Of a stretch of 64,000 nt of DNA, positions 37,223 to 47,803 are shown in pieces. A model generated the notes under the pieces. It did not search any database and was not told the origin of the DNA. It saw only the letters and a list, made by a program, of their open reading frames with translations. The translations under genes were made by a program, and so were the position numbers. Where the stretch lies: contig NW_024881531.1 of assembly GCF_019059575.1 (NCBI RefSeq), positions 372,001-436,000 of the forward strand, written 5' to 3'. Within the stretch, counting starts at the first letter, position 1; the number at the start of each line of letters is the position of its first letter. This DNA comes from Amphibalanus amphitrite (Eukaryota; Arthropoda; Thecostraca; Balanomorpha; Balanidae).

Positions 37223-38422
37223 CCCGCGCCCTGGTGGGGTCTGTTTATAACGCGACCTGGTGGGGGGGGGCTATTTTTTGCCCCCCCTCGTATCTCCGAA
37301 ACTACTTGACGGATCCTCAAAATTCAAACGGCGTTCGAAAGGCCTGTCAAATTTGTTGAGGGAAACCAAATTTCATTGACCTCGGGGTCACCGATGACGT
37401 CACAGGTCAGGTCAAAGATGACATGTTTCACCGTTCACGGGTCATCTAGGGAATGCGCTATAACACCGAAGAAAACGCATTTTGTCGAGAATCAGCGATA
37501 GGGCGTCAGTTGCCTAGTACATATGTTGCTATAAGAGGTCACTGACAATACCAGGTCAGGTCACAGGTCAGGTCACCAAGGGTCAGAGCCCAGAGGTCAG
37601 GTCACATGAACCTAACATTAGGTACTTAGGTTGTGCGATGCATGTTTTATGGCCAATTTTTCATTTCCAACTCAATGGTGTTGGTTATAAGACTATCAGG
37701 TACGGCTTAGGTCACTTTCTGGTGAAGGTCAGGTCAAGGTCAGGTCAAGAAAGGTCAAATTTTAAAGTTGATAGTTTTGCACAAAATGGGTATTGATTCG
37801 ATGCAGCTCGTCACGGGGAGTCTAATGGTGGTCTTTGTTTTGCGCTACGGGGTCTAGAATTGCTAAAAATTGAGTTTGAAAATTTGACGTCATCAATTTT
37901 GAACAGTTTTTTTCGCTATAACTTCGCCAAAAAATGAGGTATCAATCTCAAATTTGGTATGTGGATAGAAGGCGGTAAGGACTATCATATATATTCCGAT
38001 TTTTGCGAAACTCCAAAAACTTTTTGGATTTTTCGGTTATTATATTCAAAAAATCTATTTTTTGATTTTTGGGGGTCAAAATCCAAAAATTTCAAAAATC
38101 CGAGATAGCAGTTTTGTAGCCCTGTCAATTTTACATATTTTATGTCTTGTCGTTTTTCTGTATTTGCAAAGCTATAGGCCTGACAGCTCTTCCCTCGAAA
38201 CCCTTTTTTTGGTCGAAAACGGCAGAACATGACGTCACTCTGACGTCATTTCCAGCCAACCTATCATAGCCTTTGGAAAAATTTTGGTCACGATGTGTAA
38301 AATTGATGTCCGAGAGGGTACTGAAAGTTTGGTGGCGATTGGCGCAGCGGTTCTGGAGATATATCGAAAAGTCTGGAGGGGGGGGGGGCAAAAAATAGCC
38401 CCCCCCCCCACCAGGGCGCGGG
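37223..38422 (+). mobile_element. TTAA-type MITE (piggyBac-like), CCCGCGCCCTGGTGGGG family, intact ends
   Basis: TTAA flanks both sides (37219-37222 and 38423-38426). The ends CCCGCGCCCTGGTGGGG and CCACCAGGGCGCGGG are inverted repeats. Each end has a hairpin of G-tract, CTATTTTTTG or its complement, and C-tract. At the left only, the word CCTGGTGGGG is repeated 26 bp further in. The body contains about a dozen AGGTCA half-sites and one TGACGTCA near 37395. No transposase frame. Confidence 0.88.
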
Positions 38423-38426
38423 TTAA

Positions 38427-38962
38427 CAAGAGAGAGATAATATATAGTTCAGTTTCACACTCGTGCGACAAGGAAAGTTTTCCTCACAGCATTCTAAAAA
38501 CCGTCTTTTCGTCTACAAAAGACACACTTTGTTCAATACTCGATTTTGTTTAGTTTTCTACGCTGGTATTGCTTGTCACCGTATTGACTTTTCAATTACT
38601 AACGTGACTACATTTAATGTACCTATTTATATGGTTGAAATTAAGCCGCATAATTTAATTGATTTCATTTGATGGCTACGATACCATTCAATTTTTTAAT
38701 GGGAATCTCTAAGTATATACGTGCTATTTCATTTTAGGCACGGTTGCACTATCTTAGCGGGACACTGTCAATTAATTGAACATCATGCATGTGCAATTGC
38801 ATCTTACATATTTATCAATGATTTGAACACTGCATGCGTTCCATATCTTCATTAGCACCTTAGAGCCGCAGCCATCAGCTAACGTCGATCTCCAGACTGT
38901 TCCAGCACCTTTCTCCAGCCACAGCACTGTTCCTATGTCCGTGTTCCGATCCATCGTCTCCT
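38427..38962. other. no gene seen; presumed 3'UTR and flank of the bHLH gene
   Basis: AT-rich sequence between a TTAA-type element and the stop codon of the TCF21-like gene. The 3'UTR of that minus-strand gene should lie in its upper part. Confidence 0.5.
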
Positions 38963-41900
38963 CTACCGCAGGCAGTTGTAGTTGGTGTCGTACTGAGCGC
39001 CGCCGTAACAGGCGTACTCCACCGGAGCAAACGCCGCCTCCTCCTGCGAACTCGGAGCTGCCAGACCCTGAGGCTGACCTTGACCTCGGCTGACCTCCGG
39101 CTGGGCGGCTGCCTGCTCCGACCAGGCCTTTTGGGCGGTGTATGGCCAGCTCTGCAAAAAAAAAACATCGAGTCATGCTTCCATTGATAAAACATACCGT
39201 TCAAAACGAGAACATGTGACAGTTCCACCACGATTTAAACTAACAAATTCGAATGAAGATTAGGACATCCACATTTGCAGCTGTACCGCCTTTTCCGACA
39301 GTTCCTCAAGCGATCCGTGGTTTCGCCGTAGGTATGGAGAGGGGAGGGCTTGGGTGAGGAGGAGCCCGCTGGCGAGGGGCGAGAAGCCTGCTGTGAGCCG
39401 GCGTTCCACGCTCGTCACATGTGACAACTCTGCTGAGACAGGCGCCCCACCGCCTCAGAATCGGCCCAGTCATTGTTGCTGCGGCGCCGTGAAGTCGGAG
39501 AGCTGACCTGTAACTCCTGTGTCGTATGATACATGCATCAGTGTGCTGCTATGGTGTGGCGATAAATCCATAAGTCCAAATTTACAGTTATGAGTAGTGA
39601 TTTGGACGCTGATTGCGAACATTTCTCGTGAGCAAAAATAACGTCAGCTCCCCGCAAATGCATTGAATTGTACTCTCTCTCGAACCCTTCTGCACCTTCA
39701 AACGAACGTGACCAGGCACACGCTCAAAGAAGCCGCCATTTCCGGACTGGCCCTGTCGGACTGCCGGCCCTTTGAACCCTCGCCGACGGCGGCCGTCCCG
39801 CCTCCACCTCTTCACTCTACCTCCTGACGAGCACAGCACCACTATCGTAACTCGATATCCTTGCGTCGCGTCCGACTTTAAAATCCTTTCGGCGGCGGGT
39901 AGCCGGAGAGGGCGAGCACTCGGGTGGGGCGCGCGGACGGTGACGACGGCCGACGGGCTGCTCGCGCCGTTTTACAGTCGGCGGGGATAAACAGGGGACC
40001 ATATGGGGCGTCTCACTCGAGTGCCTCGAGCTCTTTATGACCAATCGCACTGTTTGTTTCTGTGAGCGGCCCGCCAATCGGAAGCGTGATTCGATACGGC
40101 CCGCGAAAATAAACATTTTAGCGTGATTGACAGCGCCGCTATTCAGCTTCGCGCGCCGTCGTGACGACGCGTCACGTCACTTGGTCGCGTCGCCTCCGAC
40201 GATACCAGAGCGGCCGGCTGCGGTGTCGCGGTTCCGAGCGCAAATGGAGCAGTCTGCGGCCGATGTGGCGCACGGCGGCTAATGTGCCGCTGGAGCGGCG
40301 TGTTCCCACCGCAGACCGGCGCTGCTGTTTGTGGGCACCTATAGGTTTCACCGGGGGACTGACCCAGTGGTAGGGACGGCACACCTCTTCCGAACACAAA
40401 CACAGCCCCGACACAGAGTAAACAGGCACGTATTGAGGGTGATCGGCCCGCGCGCTGTCCGAAAATAGATCACCGCTCGCCGGTCAAAGTGGCACTCGAT
40501 CTGTGGCCACCGATCCTACCCCTCCCCCTGACCAGCGAACACGTCATACTATGTCATTATGTGATTAACGGAGTGCCACAAGTGGGGCACCAGCCAGCGC
40601 AAAAAGCGTTTAAAATGCTAAGCCCTCCCAGCAGGTTGGTGTCAAGGAAACCACGCTCGGACTTCGACCCCTTCTGAAGCTGGTGTGCGAATGTGTGGCT
40701 GCGTAAGATTAATGATTGCTCTGTCATGGGAAAGACCTGGCCATTTCTAACTGACCGTGTCTCCCTTTGGATAAATACCACAAGGTAGTGGACTGTCCGT
40801 TGCGAAATAACCCAAATTGCTGAGCCTCCACCGGGGAACTTATATTTCAATCAGCCCCGGGTAGGAGTAATCGACCTTTCATCAGCGAAAACTGGGGCTA
40901 GGCGGCTTATCATCAGCGCCGATTGGAGGTATGTGATGGCTTGCTGCATCATGAGCCTGGCTTGGGTAGAAACTAAACGTATAGACAACTTACCATCAGC
41001 GCCGGGTGGGGGTATGCGATGACTTACCATCAGCGCAGGGTGGGGGTATGCGATGACTTACCATCAGCGCCGGGTGGGGGTAGACGTTGTCGCCGAGACT
41101 GTCGGGATCCGACTCGAGCAGGGCCGCCAGGTGTTTGATGTAGGAGGAGGCCAGCCGCAGCGTGTCCAGCTTGCTCAGCTTTGTGTCCGAGGGCACCCAC
41201 GGCAACGTCGTCTGAACGCGGACAGGCGTCATCGGGTCAACTCAGACAGATAGAGGTCAAGTTATTAGGGGAGGAATGACCTTTGAACGTACCAACATAG
41301 TTTTTTATCACACCTGGGCCTGAAAAAAATAAATGCTTCCTAGCCTGAAGGGAAAATTTGGTTTGCTAAATTGACAGGGTACTGGATAGGCACTACAATG
41401 ATAAATGGTCAAGACTAAGAGTCAAATGACTAATTTTGTAACTTGGTGCTTGGCGTGTGCCTTTATGCACGAGCCACACTGAGGCAATAAACCAAAGGAC
41501 AATGGGTTGCAGATTGCTATGCAGATGCGTGACGCGTACCACAGTACCACTGTGGCGACATGGGGAGCCAATACGTCTCATGACCGACCTCCTGAACGGT
41601 CCACAATTCGTCGTTACGACGAGACAAAGGTAAACATTGTCACCAGCCTCAAACGCGTTCAGAACCCTTCAGTGAGTGTCCCTACCCATCACGAAAATAG
41701 CAGCCGTCATGCATAACATTGCACTGTCATTCGAATCACCACATAGCACAAACAAGTCTCACTGTTTACATAAACGGCGTTTTGCGACAGAGGGCCAGCT
41801 GAGTGCGGTGAGCACACACTGAACAGGTGCTCTCGTCAGCATTCCTGCTGGATCTCGCCAGCATTCCTGCTGGATTCCAGCCGGGCGCGGCGGACGGGTC

Positions 41901-42071
41901 GCGACCTGGCCCCGCCCACTGACCTTCAGTCGTGTGAACGCCTTGCTGAGTATCCTCATGCGGGTCCGCTCCCGCGCGTTGGCGGCGTTCCTCTGAAGGG
42001 GCTTCTCCTGAAGGCCGGAAGAGCTCACAGAGGAGTTGGAGTCGCCGCTCGACTTTCGGCGCCGTGGCATC
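38963..42071 (-). CDS. HLH54F: TCF21/capsulin/musculin-type bHLH factor (HLH54F-like), complete
   Basis: The coding exons on the minus strand are 42070-41924, 41211-41062 and 39151-38963, all joined in phase 0 with GT/AG introns, giving 161 residues plus TAG. The bHLH starts at residue 26 ([20 protein letters not shown]) and continues [31 protein letters not shown]. These signatures are near-identical to the TCF21/musculin class. After it come VYPHPALM and SWPYT, matching the conserved tail of the family. Known role: a nuclear factor that pairs with E-proteins in visceral and mesodermal development. An acceptor (TTTTTGACCAG|GATG) ends one base before the ATG, so a 5' exon must exist. The N-terminus (25 residues before the bHLH) is shorter than in vertebrates. 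The exon 2 donor lies in a triplicated 34-bp repeat. Confidence 0.93.
39152..40985 (-). other. last intron of the bHLH gene, CpG-rich centre
   Basis: The last intron of the TCF21-like gene. The part at about 39700-40460 is strongly CpG-rich, with inverted and direct CCAAT-type words near 40040 and 40075. It is a candidate intronic enhancer or second promoter. No separate exon could be supported. Confidence 0.4.
40989..41090 (-). repeat. 34-bp tandem triplication of an exon end and its splice donor
   Basis: CTTACCATCAGCGC followed by GGGTGGGGGTA occurs at 40989, 41023 and 41057, exactly 34 bp apart. On the minus strand each copy reads CTGATG|GTAAGT, so each contains the last codons of exon 2 and a full splice donor. 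The copy at 41062 keeps the family reading frame. Using 41028 or 40994 would add 34 or 68 nt and shift the frame. A fourth, decayed copy near 40906 has lost the GT (CTGATGATAAG). Confidence 0.9.
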
Positions 42072-42269
42072 CTGGTCAAAAACGGGGAACGGGCGGCGAT
42101 GATACAATGCATAACATGCTAAGCATAATCATGAAAAAGCGTCACATTTGTCAGACATATTTAACACCCTTCGGCTGAGGAGAGAGTGTGGGGTGCAACT
42201 GCACGCACTGACGGCTTTCTCATAATTTCTCAAAACACGATTGCGTTAGAGGGCGAAAAGTTTACATAA

Positions 42270-44010
42270 TAGATAGTTGGTTTAAGCCTAAGCTTTTAAA
42301 ATCAGTTGCATTTTCGGGTCAAACCAGGTCACTGAACTATGATGTCATAAGTCAACCTCTGCTCGGTCAAAAAAAAAAAAAAATGTCGCCACTTCACAAA
42401 GGCAGCGCACTCAGTGCGAGGAAATCTTTCGCAGGGAGCTGAAGCGTTTTTTAGTTTTAATGGTGGCCGCCTGGGGTCAGTTCGGTCACGTGACTTCATT
42501 AAAGGACAACGAAGAAACTATGAAAACTCTTATTTTGACGACAGAAATAAGTTAGCCCCCCCCCCCCCGTATAGTGGGGGGTCAAACGGACCCCTCCTCG
42601 GTTTTTCGCGAATAACTCGCGTAAAAAGCGGCCGATGGCGACGAAACGTTCAGTACCCTCGAGTCAATCAATTTTACACCGACTTTGAAAATTTCATGAC
42701 CCTGACTTAAATGACCTTTGACCTGTGACCGATTTCTTGAGGCCCTGTTTGGCCGGAATCGCGATGCGGCGTATGTCGGCTAGCATTAGCCCTGCGTTTG
42801 CAGTCTTTTCGTGGTTTCAAGCGTTTAAACATGTGATATGATGTTCCCATGCGTCAGGATGGGTGTCAAGGTCACCTGAAGGTCAGGTCAGGTCTTTAAC
42901 CTTTGATGACCTCGGTTCACTTTTTCGAGTTTTACATTTTGAACATTTATAAAGAAGTTTTGGTGCCTATGTAACATGTTAAGAAGCTGTCAGAGGCGGT
43001 TCACACGTGCTACTAATACCCAGCAGGACCCCTACTGGTTGACCTGACCTGACCTGACCCGACCTGGCCTAAATGCATGAAGACATCATATGTGATCACA
43101 ACTAACATGATGTGCGTGATCAGCACCCCGACAAAAACCATAGCAATTAGCCGCCACACTTAACGACGTTCTAACAGGTCCCGATTTTCCCGACTTTTGG
43201 TCCATTGACCTGACCTGGAAGGTCAACCAATGACCTAGGACCTTAAAATTGTCATCGGCTTCCTCTCCTGACGGGCCACACGCTCGTTTTTTCCGCGAAG
43301 CTCTAGCTCGATCAGGGGCCAAGCGGCAAGGGGGGTCCAACGGACCCCCCCCCCCCATACGTTCGCGGCTGGAAATCACCAATACGGGCAAGGGTCGAGG
43401 CATTATTAAATATAAGGCACATTTATTCGTAACTTAATGCATTTTTTTGCAAGGTTTTATGCAAAATCATTATTTTCTTGCCTTGCATGGCATCATATGT
43501 GACGTCTCTAAGGTCGTCTGAGGTCATCGGAGTTTTCCGTCGAAACCTCCCGATCAAATTAAACTAGCGGATGACGAAGGCCACAAATGAACCCAGAAAA
43601 TAAAAAGCCTACCCAATTCATCAATATGAAATATGATCTCTTTCGAACAGCTTCGTGACTTTTTTACCTGACCTAGACCTGAGTTCAATAAACTTGGCTA
43701 AACTTTTCACAACAAAAGGTTTATCATTGAACGCGTCAAAGCAAGGCGAGCATGAAAGTGTCACAATTGAGGTTCTGAGACTATTTTTGGCAAAACCTTT
43801 TCCTAAAAAAAAAACAGAATCTTACCTTAGGCCTCCTGGCCGGAACTTAGATATTACCAGGTGCCCTAAGGCTTTGAAATAATTAGTTCGCAAGTCAATA
43901 GCTAATACGTTGTAAATCCCGAACTCGAGAAAATTTACCATTCGATAACCTCTCGTGGCATGACCTTTGACCTGACCTAAATAATGACATATATTTTTAT
44001 TTTTCTGAAT
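42270..44010 (+). mobile_element. decayed TTAA-type element (47804-50758 family) with inner copy
   Basis: Blocks at 42335-42360 (ATGATGTCATAAGTCAACCT) and 43490-43690 follow the order of 47804-50758. Between them a decayed CCCTCGCCCGTAT-family copy sits at about 42552-43394 (CCCCCGTATAGTGGGGGGTC to AATACGGGCAAGGG). Flanking TTAA words are mutated (TTAG, TCGA). No coding capacity was seen. Confidence 0.6.
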
Positions 44011-45250
44011 TATCTTTGGCTTTCGATCGCCGCTTGTCTCTTGTTGCTGCCCCAATCCTAATTCATGACTATGAGCCGAGTTAGAAAGTTGTCTTGGTAT
44101 TACGATTGGATCACATTCCTGACACGACTAAAAAGGGATGAAAGGTAAAGACCAAGACAAATAAGACCAATAAGCTAGGGTGGCAGAAGGCGCAACTGAT
44201 GCACGGGATGTAAATGTGGGGGAGGGGTACAGATGAGTTCAAGTTCAGCAAAAACGTTCCGTCGCAATGTATGGCGTGTGGATGCATTGACTTTTTTATA
44301 AATTTAGTCCGAACCTTTTGATGGGAAGGATTCACAAGGACAGAGCCACCGCTAAGCGAAGCTTGTTGCGATGACCCTGCCCTCTACCCTCCGATCGCGT
44401 AGTTCCGATTCTATGGCAGAATTTAGAGTCCAAAGTTTAACGTGCGCACAAAGCCGCGCACGGCCGGCTGCATCATTCACGTTCCGTTGCAAAAAGTTAT
44501 TTCTTCAATAAGGCATGGTTAAATGAAAAACGCAATCAAAGACAAAAAATAATGGCAGCCCATTAAACGTATGCAGTACGCAGGACGCAAGAACAAAAAG
44601 GTCGCTATAGTAGCTTGGCAGGAAAGCGGAGTTTTTATTTACTGTCAAAGTATGCAGTGGCTAGAAGAGCTGCGGATGTAAAACTAAGAGTATATCAGGA
44701 AGAACAGAGACTTTGCTTTTTGCGAGCACTTTTCTTCCTTTCTTAGCCAGATGATCTTGTTTAGAGTTGGTGCATGCTAGTCGTCAAATCTGTCTCCTTT
44801 GTGCATGCGAACATAGGGAAGACAAATAGAACTAATTGACATGAAACAATGGGTTAAGCGGTAGCGCTAGCATGGTTAGGCATACTTTTTATCGTGATAT
44901 GAATCGCACATCTAAATTGCAAAGATTGCACCGCAAAAACATTGTTACTAGATTTTCCATCATTTTGCAGTGGTCCCAATGGCCCTGATTTCTCAGCTAA
45001 AAGGATATTTTGTCAAATAAACGGCCTTAGATCTTTATCAAGATACCCGGAAAGGATTTTAATTTCCGTATTTATACAAAACTGCTGGACTCTAAGAAAT
45101 TGTGTTAACAATTCACATTTGAGAAGGCTTGCAATACAAAAAGGGAATTAACTTCGGAATTTTCCGTCTGTCAAGAAAACCTTGCAGTCAAAATTAGGCA
45201 CATGACCCGTGAATAAACTAGCACAATGCAGATCGTCCGCTCCTCTCAGC
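44011..45250. other. no gene seen; within or upstream of the bHLH gene
   Basis: AT-rich sequence. If the 5' exon at 45257 is real, this is part of the first intron of the TCF21-like gene. Confidence 0.4.
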
Positions 45251-45256
45251 ACTCAC

Positions 45257-45406
45257 CTGATTGCGTTCCCAGTCTTTCCTGTCGAGCTTCGTCGCTAATC
45301 GTCGATTCGCTGTAGCATCATCGTTCCCGACGAGTTTTCCCCGTCGCCGCCGACGGTACCGATGGCTCCGACGCCGCTGATTGGTCGGCCGACAATTAGT
45401 GGGCGG
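45257..45406 (-). promoter_or_regulatory. candidate promoter and 5'UTR exon of the TCF21-like gene
   Basis: On the minus strand a GC box (CCGCCC, 45401-45406) and a CCAAT box (45380-45384) precede CpG-rich sequence that ends in a strong donor, CAG|GTGAGT (last exon base 45257). The next minus-strand acceptor that fits is the one directly before the ATG of the bHLH gene at 42071. Joined this way, the frame of that ATG meets an in-frame TAG within this exon, so the ATG at 42070 would be the true start. A short upstream frame (ATGATG...TAG) is present. The link between the two exons is inferred. Confidence 0.5.
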
Positions 45407-45419
45407 AGTCACAGAGCGG

Positions 45420-46698
45420 CTCGTGCCGATACCGACGGTTGCGAGGCGGATCTTTGTTAGGAAGGCTGTTGTATTGAAAATTATGCGGACTTTGTTTTTA
45501 ATACGTGCCTTTATGGCATGGTGGGTTGCTAATAAAGTGTTATAAGTATTTTTGAAGCAGCTCACTCAGCTTTCTCTCTTCGACCAGCGGCAGTGTGATA
45601 AAGCGATGCTATCAACAGCCAATGAAATTCAATGGGGATGTAGCATTTGCTGTCATGACCATACAAGTGTATGTGTGCAAACATCAGCCAGCACCAATCA
45701 TACTATAAGCGTCTTGCTTCCTTTTTAGCGCTGAATACGTTTCAATCATTTTTACAATTCATTTTTTATTAAGTTGCTAAGATTATCATAAAATGCTATT
45801 AATTTTTCCCGGCAGCCTTGTGCTCTAATCGATCTCCGAATTGACATAGGACAGATATGGCTATCGAGCCCAAGGGCCCTTCGGCTCTTCGACTTAATCT
45901 TGCCTTCGTTGCGTGCCTAACACGGGCATCCATTGTTATTTCTGTACTCCATCCCACGCTCGCGTTGCTGAGCTCAAACATACCCAAAACATATCCAGTA
46001 TCCACTCCTATGATAGATAAAATAATTCCTCAGCTAGATGAAAATATAACAGCTTAGGGATATGCAATTGAGATTCGCAAGCAATAAATGGATGCACATT
46101 GCACTGCATTGTATGCATACAGCCGTTCAGCACTGCATATTCTCCGAAGTATCTCGTTCAGTGTCAATATTGGTCTATATTTATATCTCTCCGTCATGCA
46201 GTCAGCAATCAGTCTGTGACAACATCATTACCACCATCCCCTCTCCTAGTTGTGACGTCACACCCGGTGCCGTGACCGCTGTGACCGGGGACGGGTGAAC
46301 AAATAGAGGGGAGACGGTCGCGCGCTATTTTGACGATGCTGTCAGTCTGTTGGGCCCTCCACATCCCCTTAGCATTATTGGTGTTCGACAAGGCGAGATC
46401 AGAAAGGGTATACCGAAACCAGATAGGTCGTGGTAGTGTCAGGTTTCATACAGTTCATTTCGTTTGTTGCGTGCGGTTCTCGCGTGCAGAAAACTCCTCA
46501 TAGTTGCGGCACTCTGCCGATTTGATTTGAATTGTTTTACTAGTTCAAAGAAGCAAAAGTAAACTGATTTCATGGGTCAGATGAAATGATAAGTTTCAGT
46601 GCATTGTAGATGGCACACGTTATTTAAATCACAGATGCGGTATCCCTAAAACAAAATGTTTTGACTACGAGCATAGCTATGGATGCTAGCATTCATGG

Positions 46699-46700
<2 letters not shown>
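45420..46700. other. no gene seen
   Basis: Mostly AT-rich. A CpG-rich patch at about 46250-46330 contains GTGACGTCAC (a CRE) and GTGACCGC words and may be regulatory. Confidence 0.35.
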
Positions 46701-46998
<298 letters not shown>

Positions 46999-47803
46999 TC
47001 CCCCACTCCCTCTCTCTCCGACGTCGGCAGTTCAACCCTATCCGCCTCTCTGTTGGACGTACCGCGCTCTTTACGACCGGCCGCCGCCCTGTCGTGCTCT
47101 CCCGTCGTAGTCGCCACGGCCACAGCTGGCCAGCCGGCCGGCGAACCCACTCTCTGTTTGACAGTCGTCGTGACGCCCAGCATTGTCGCTATTTACGAGC
47201 GCCAGCTCTCGACTCATCCCGCCGGCAGCCGGCACTATAGCTCAGTGTTTACTCGATAAATACTCATGGGGACTGTCACAGGTCTAAACACTCCTCCTTT
47301 AGCGCTCCTAAGCAGGTCTCATGCCACTAACCCTTTTTCTCGCTGGATTATTTCGCATTTACGTCTAGGGGAGACCCGGGAGGTATGGGCCCTCGGGAGG
47401 TGGGCCATCCCAGTTTTGAAGAAGTGTTGCGTATTTTTACACATTTGACCGCAGAAACTAGTAGCAGCCATTTCGTTTTATAACCCACGTGATTTCCAAA
47501 ATCTTCCTCAGTCTTCTTTGGCATTGAGCGATGATAAGCGCTTTTGCCCTCTTCGAGTAAAATACGGTACGTACAGAAAATTTATGATAAATTTGAACCA
47601 GGCTCCTTTTATTATGTCAGACCATCGCTAACATAAAGCTTAAAGCATGCAAATTAAGACTGGATAGACAATTTGAAGCTTTCTTGCAAGATTATGAGCT
47701 GAAATGCTACGCTCATTTTGGCGTCCTAGCCGGGAGGTTCGGGCCACCCACCCCCGGTGATCCTAAATCAATGAACTGATGCTTTTATTGAATGTCCTCT
47801 TAA

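Noticed and set aside
40996-41061. C-terminal extension of the TCF21-like exon 2 by read-through
   Set aside because: A strong donor at 41062 joins in frame to an exon encoding the conserved SWPYT tail; read-through only translates the repeated donor sequence.
45218-45565. Minus-strand 115-codon frame
   Set aside because: It spans a promoter-like block and runs through a strong splice donor; the Arg-rich stretch comes from CCGTCGCCG repeats.
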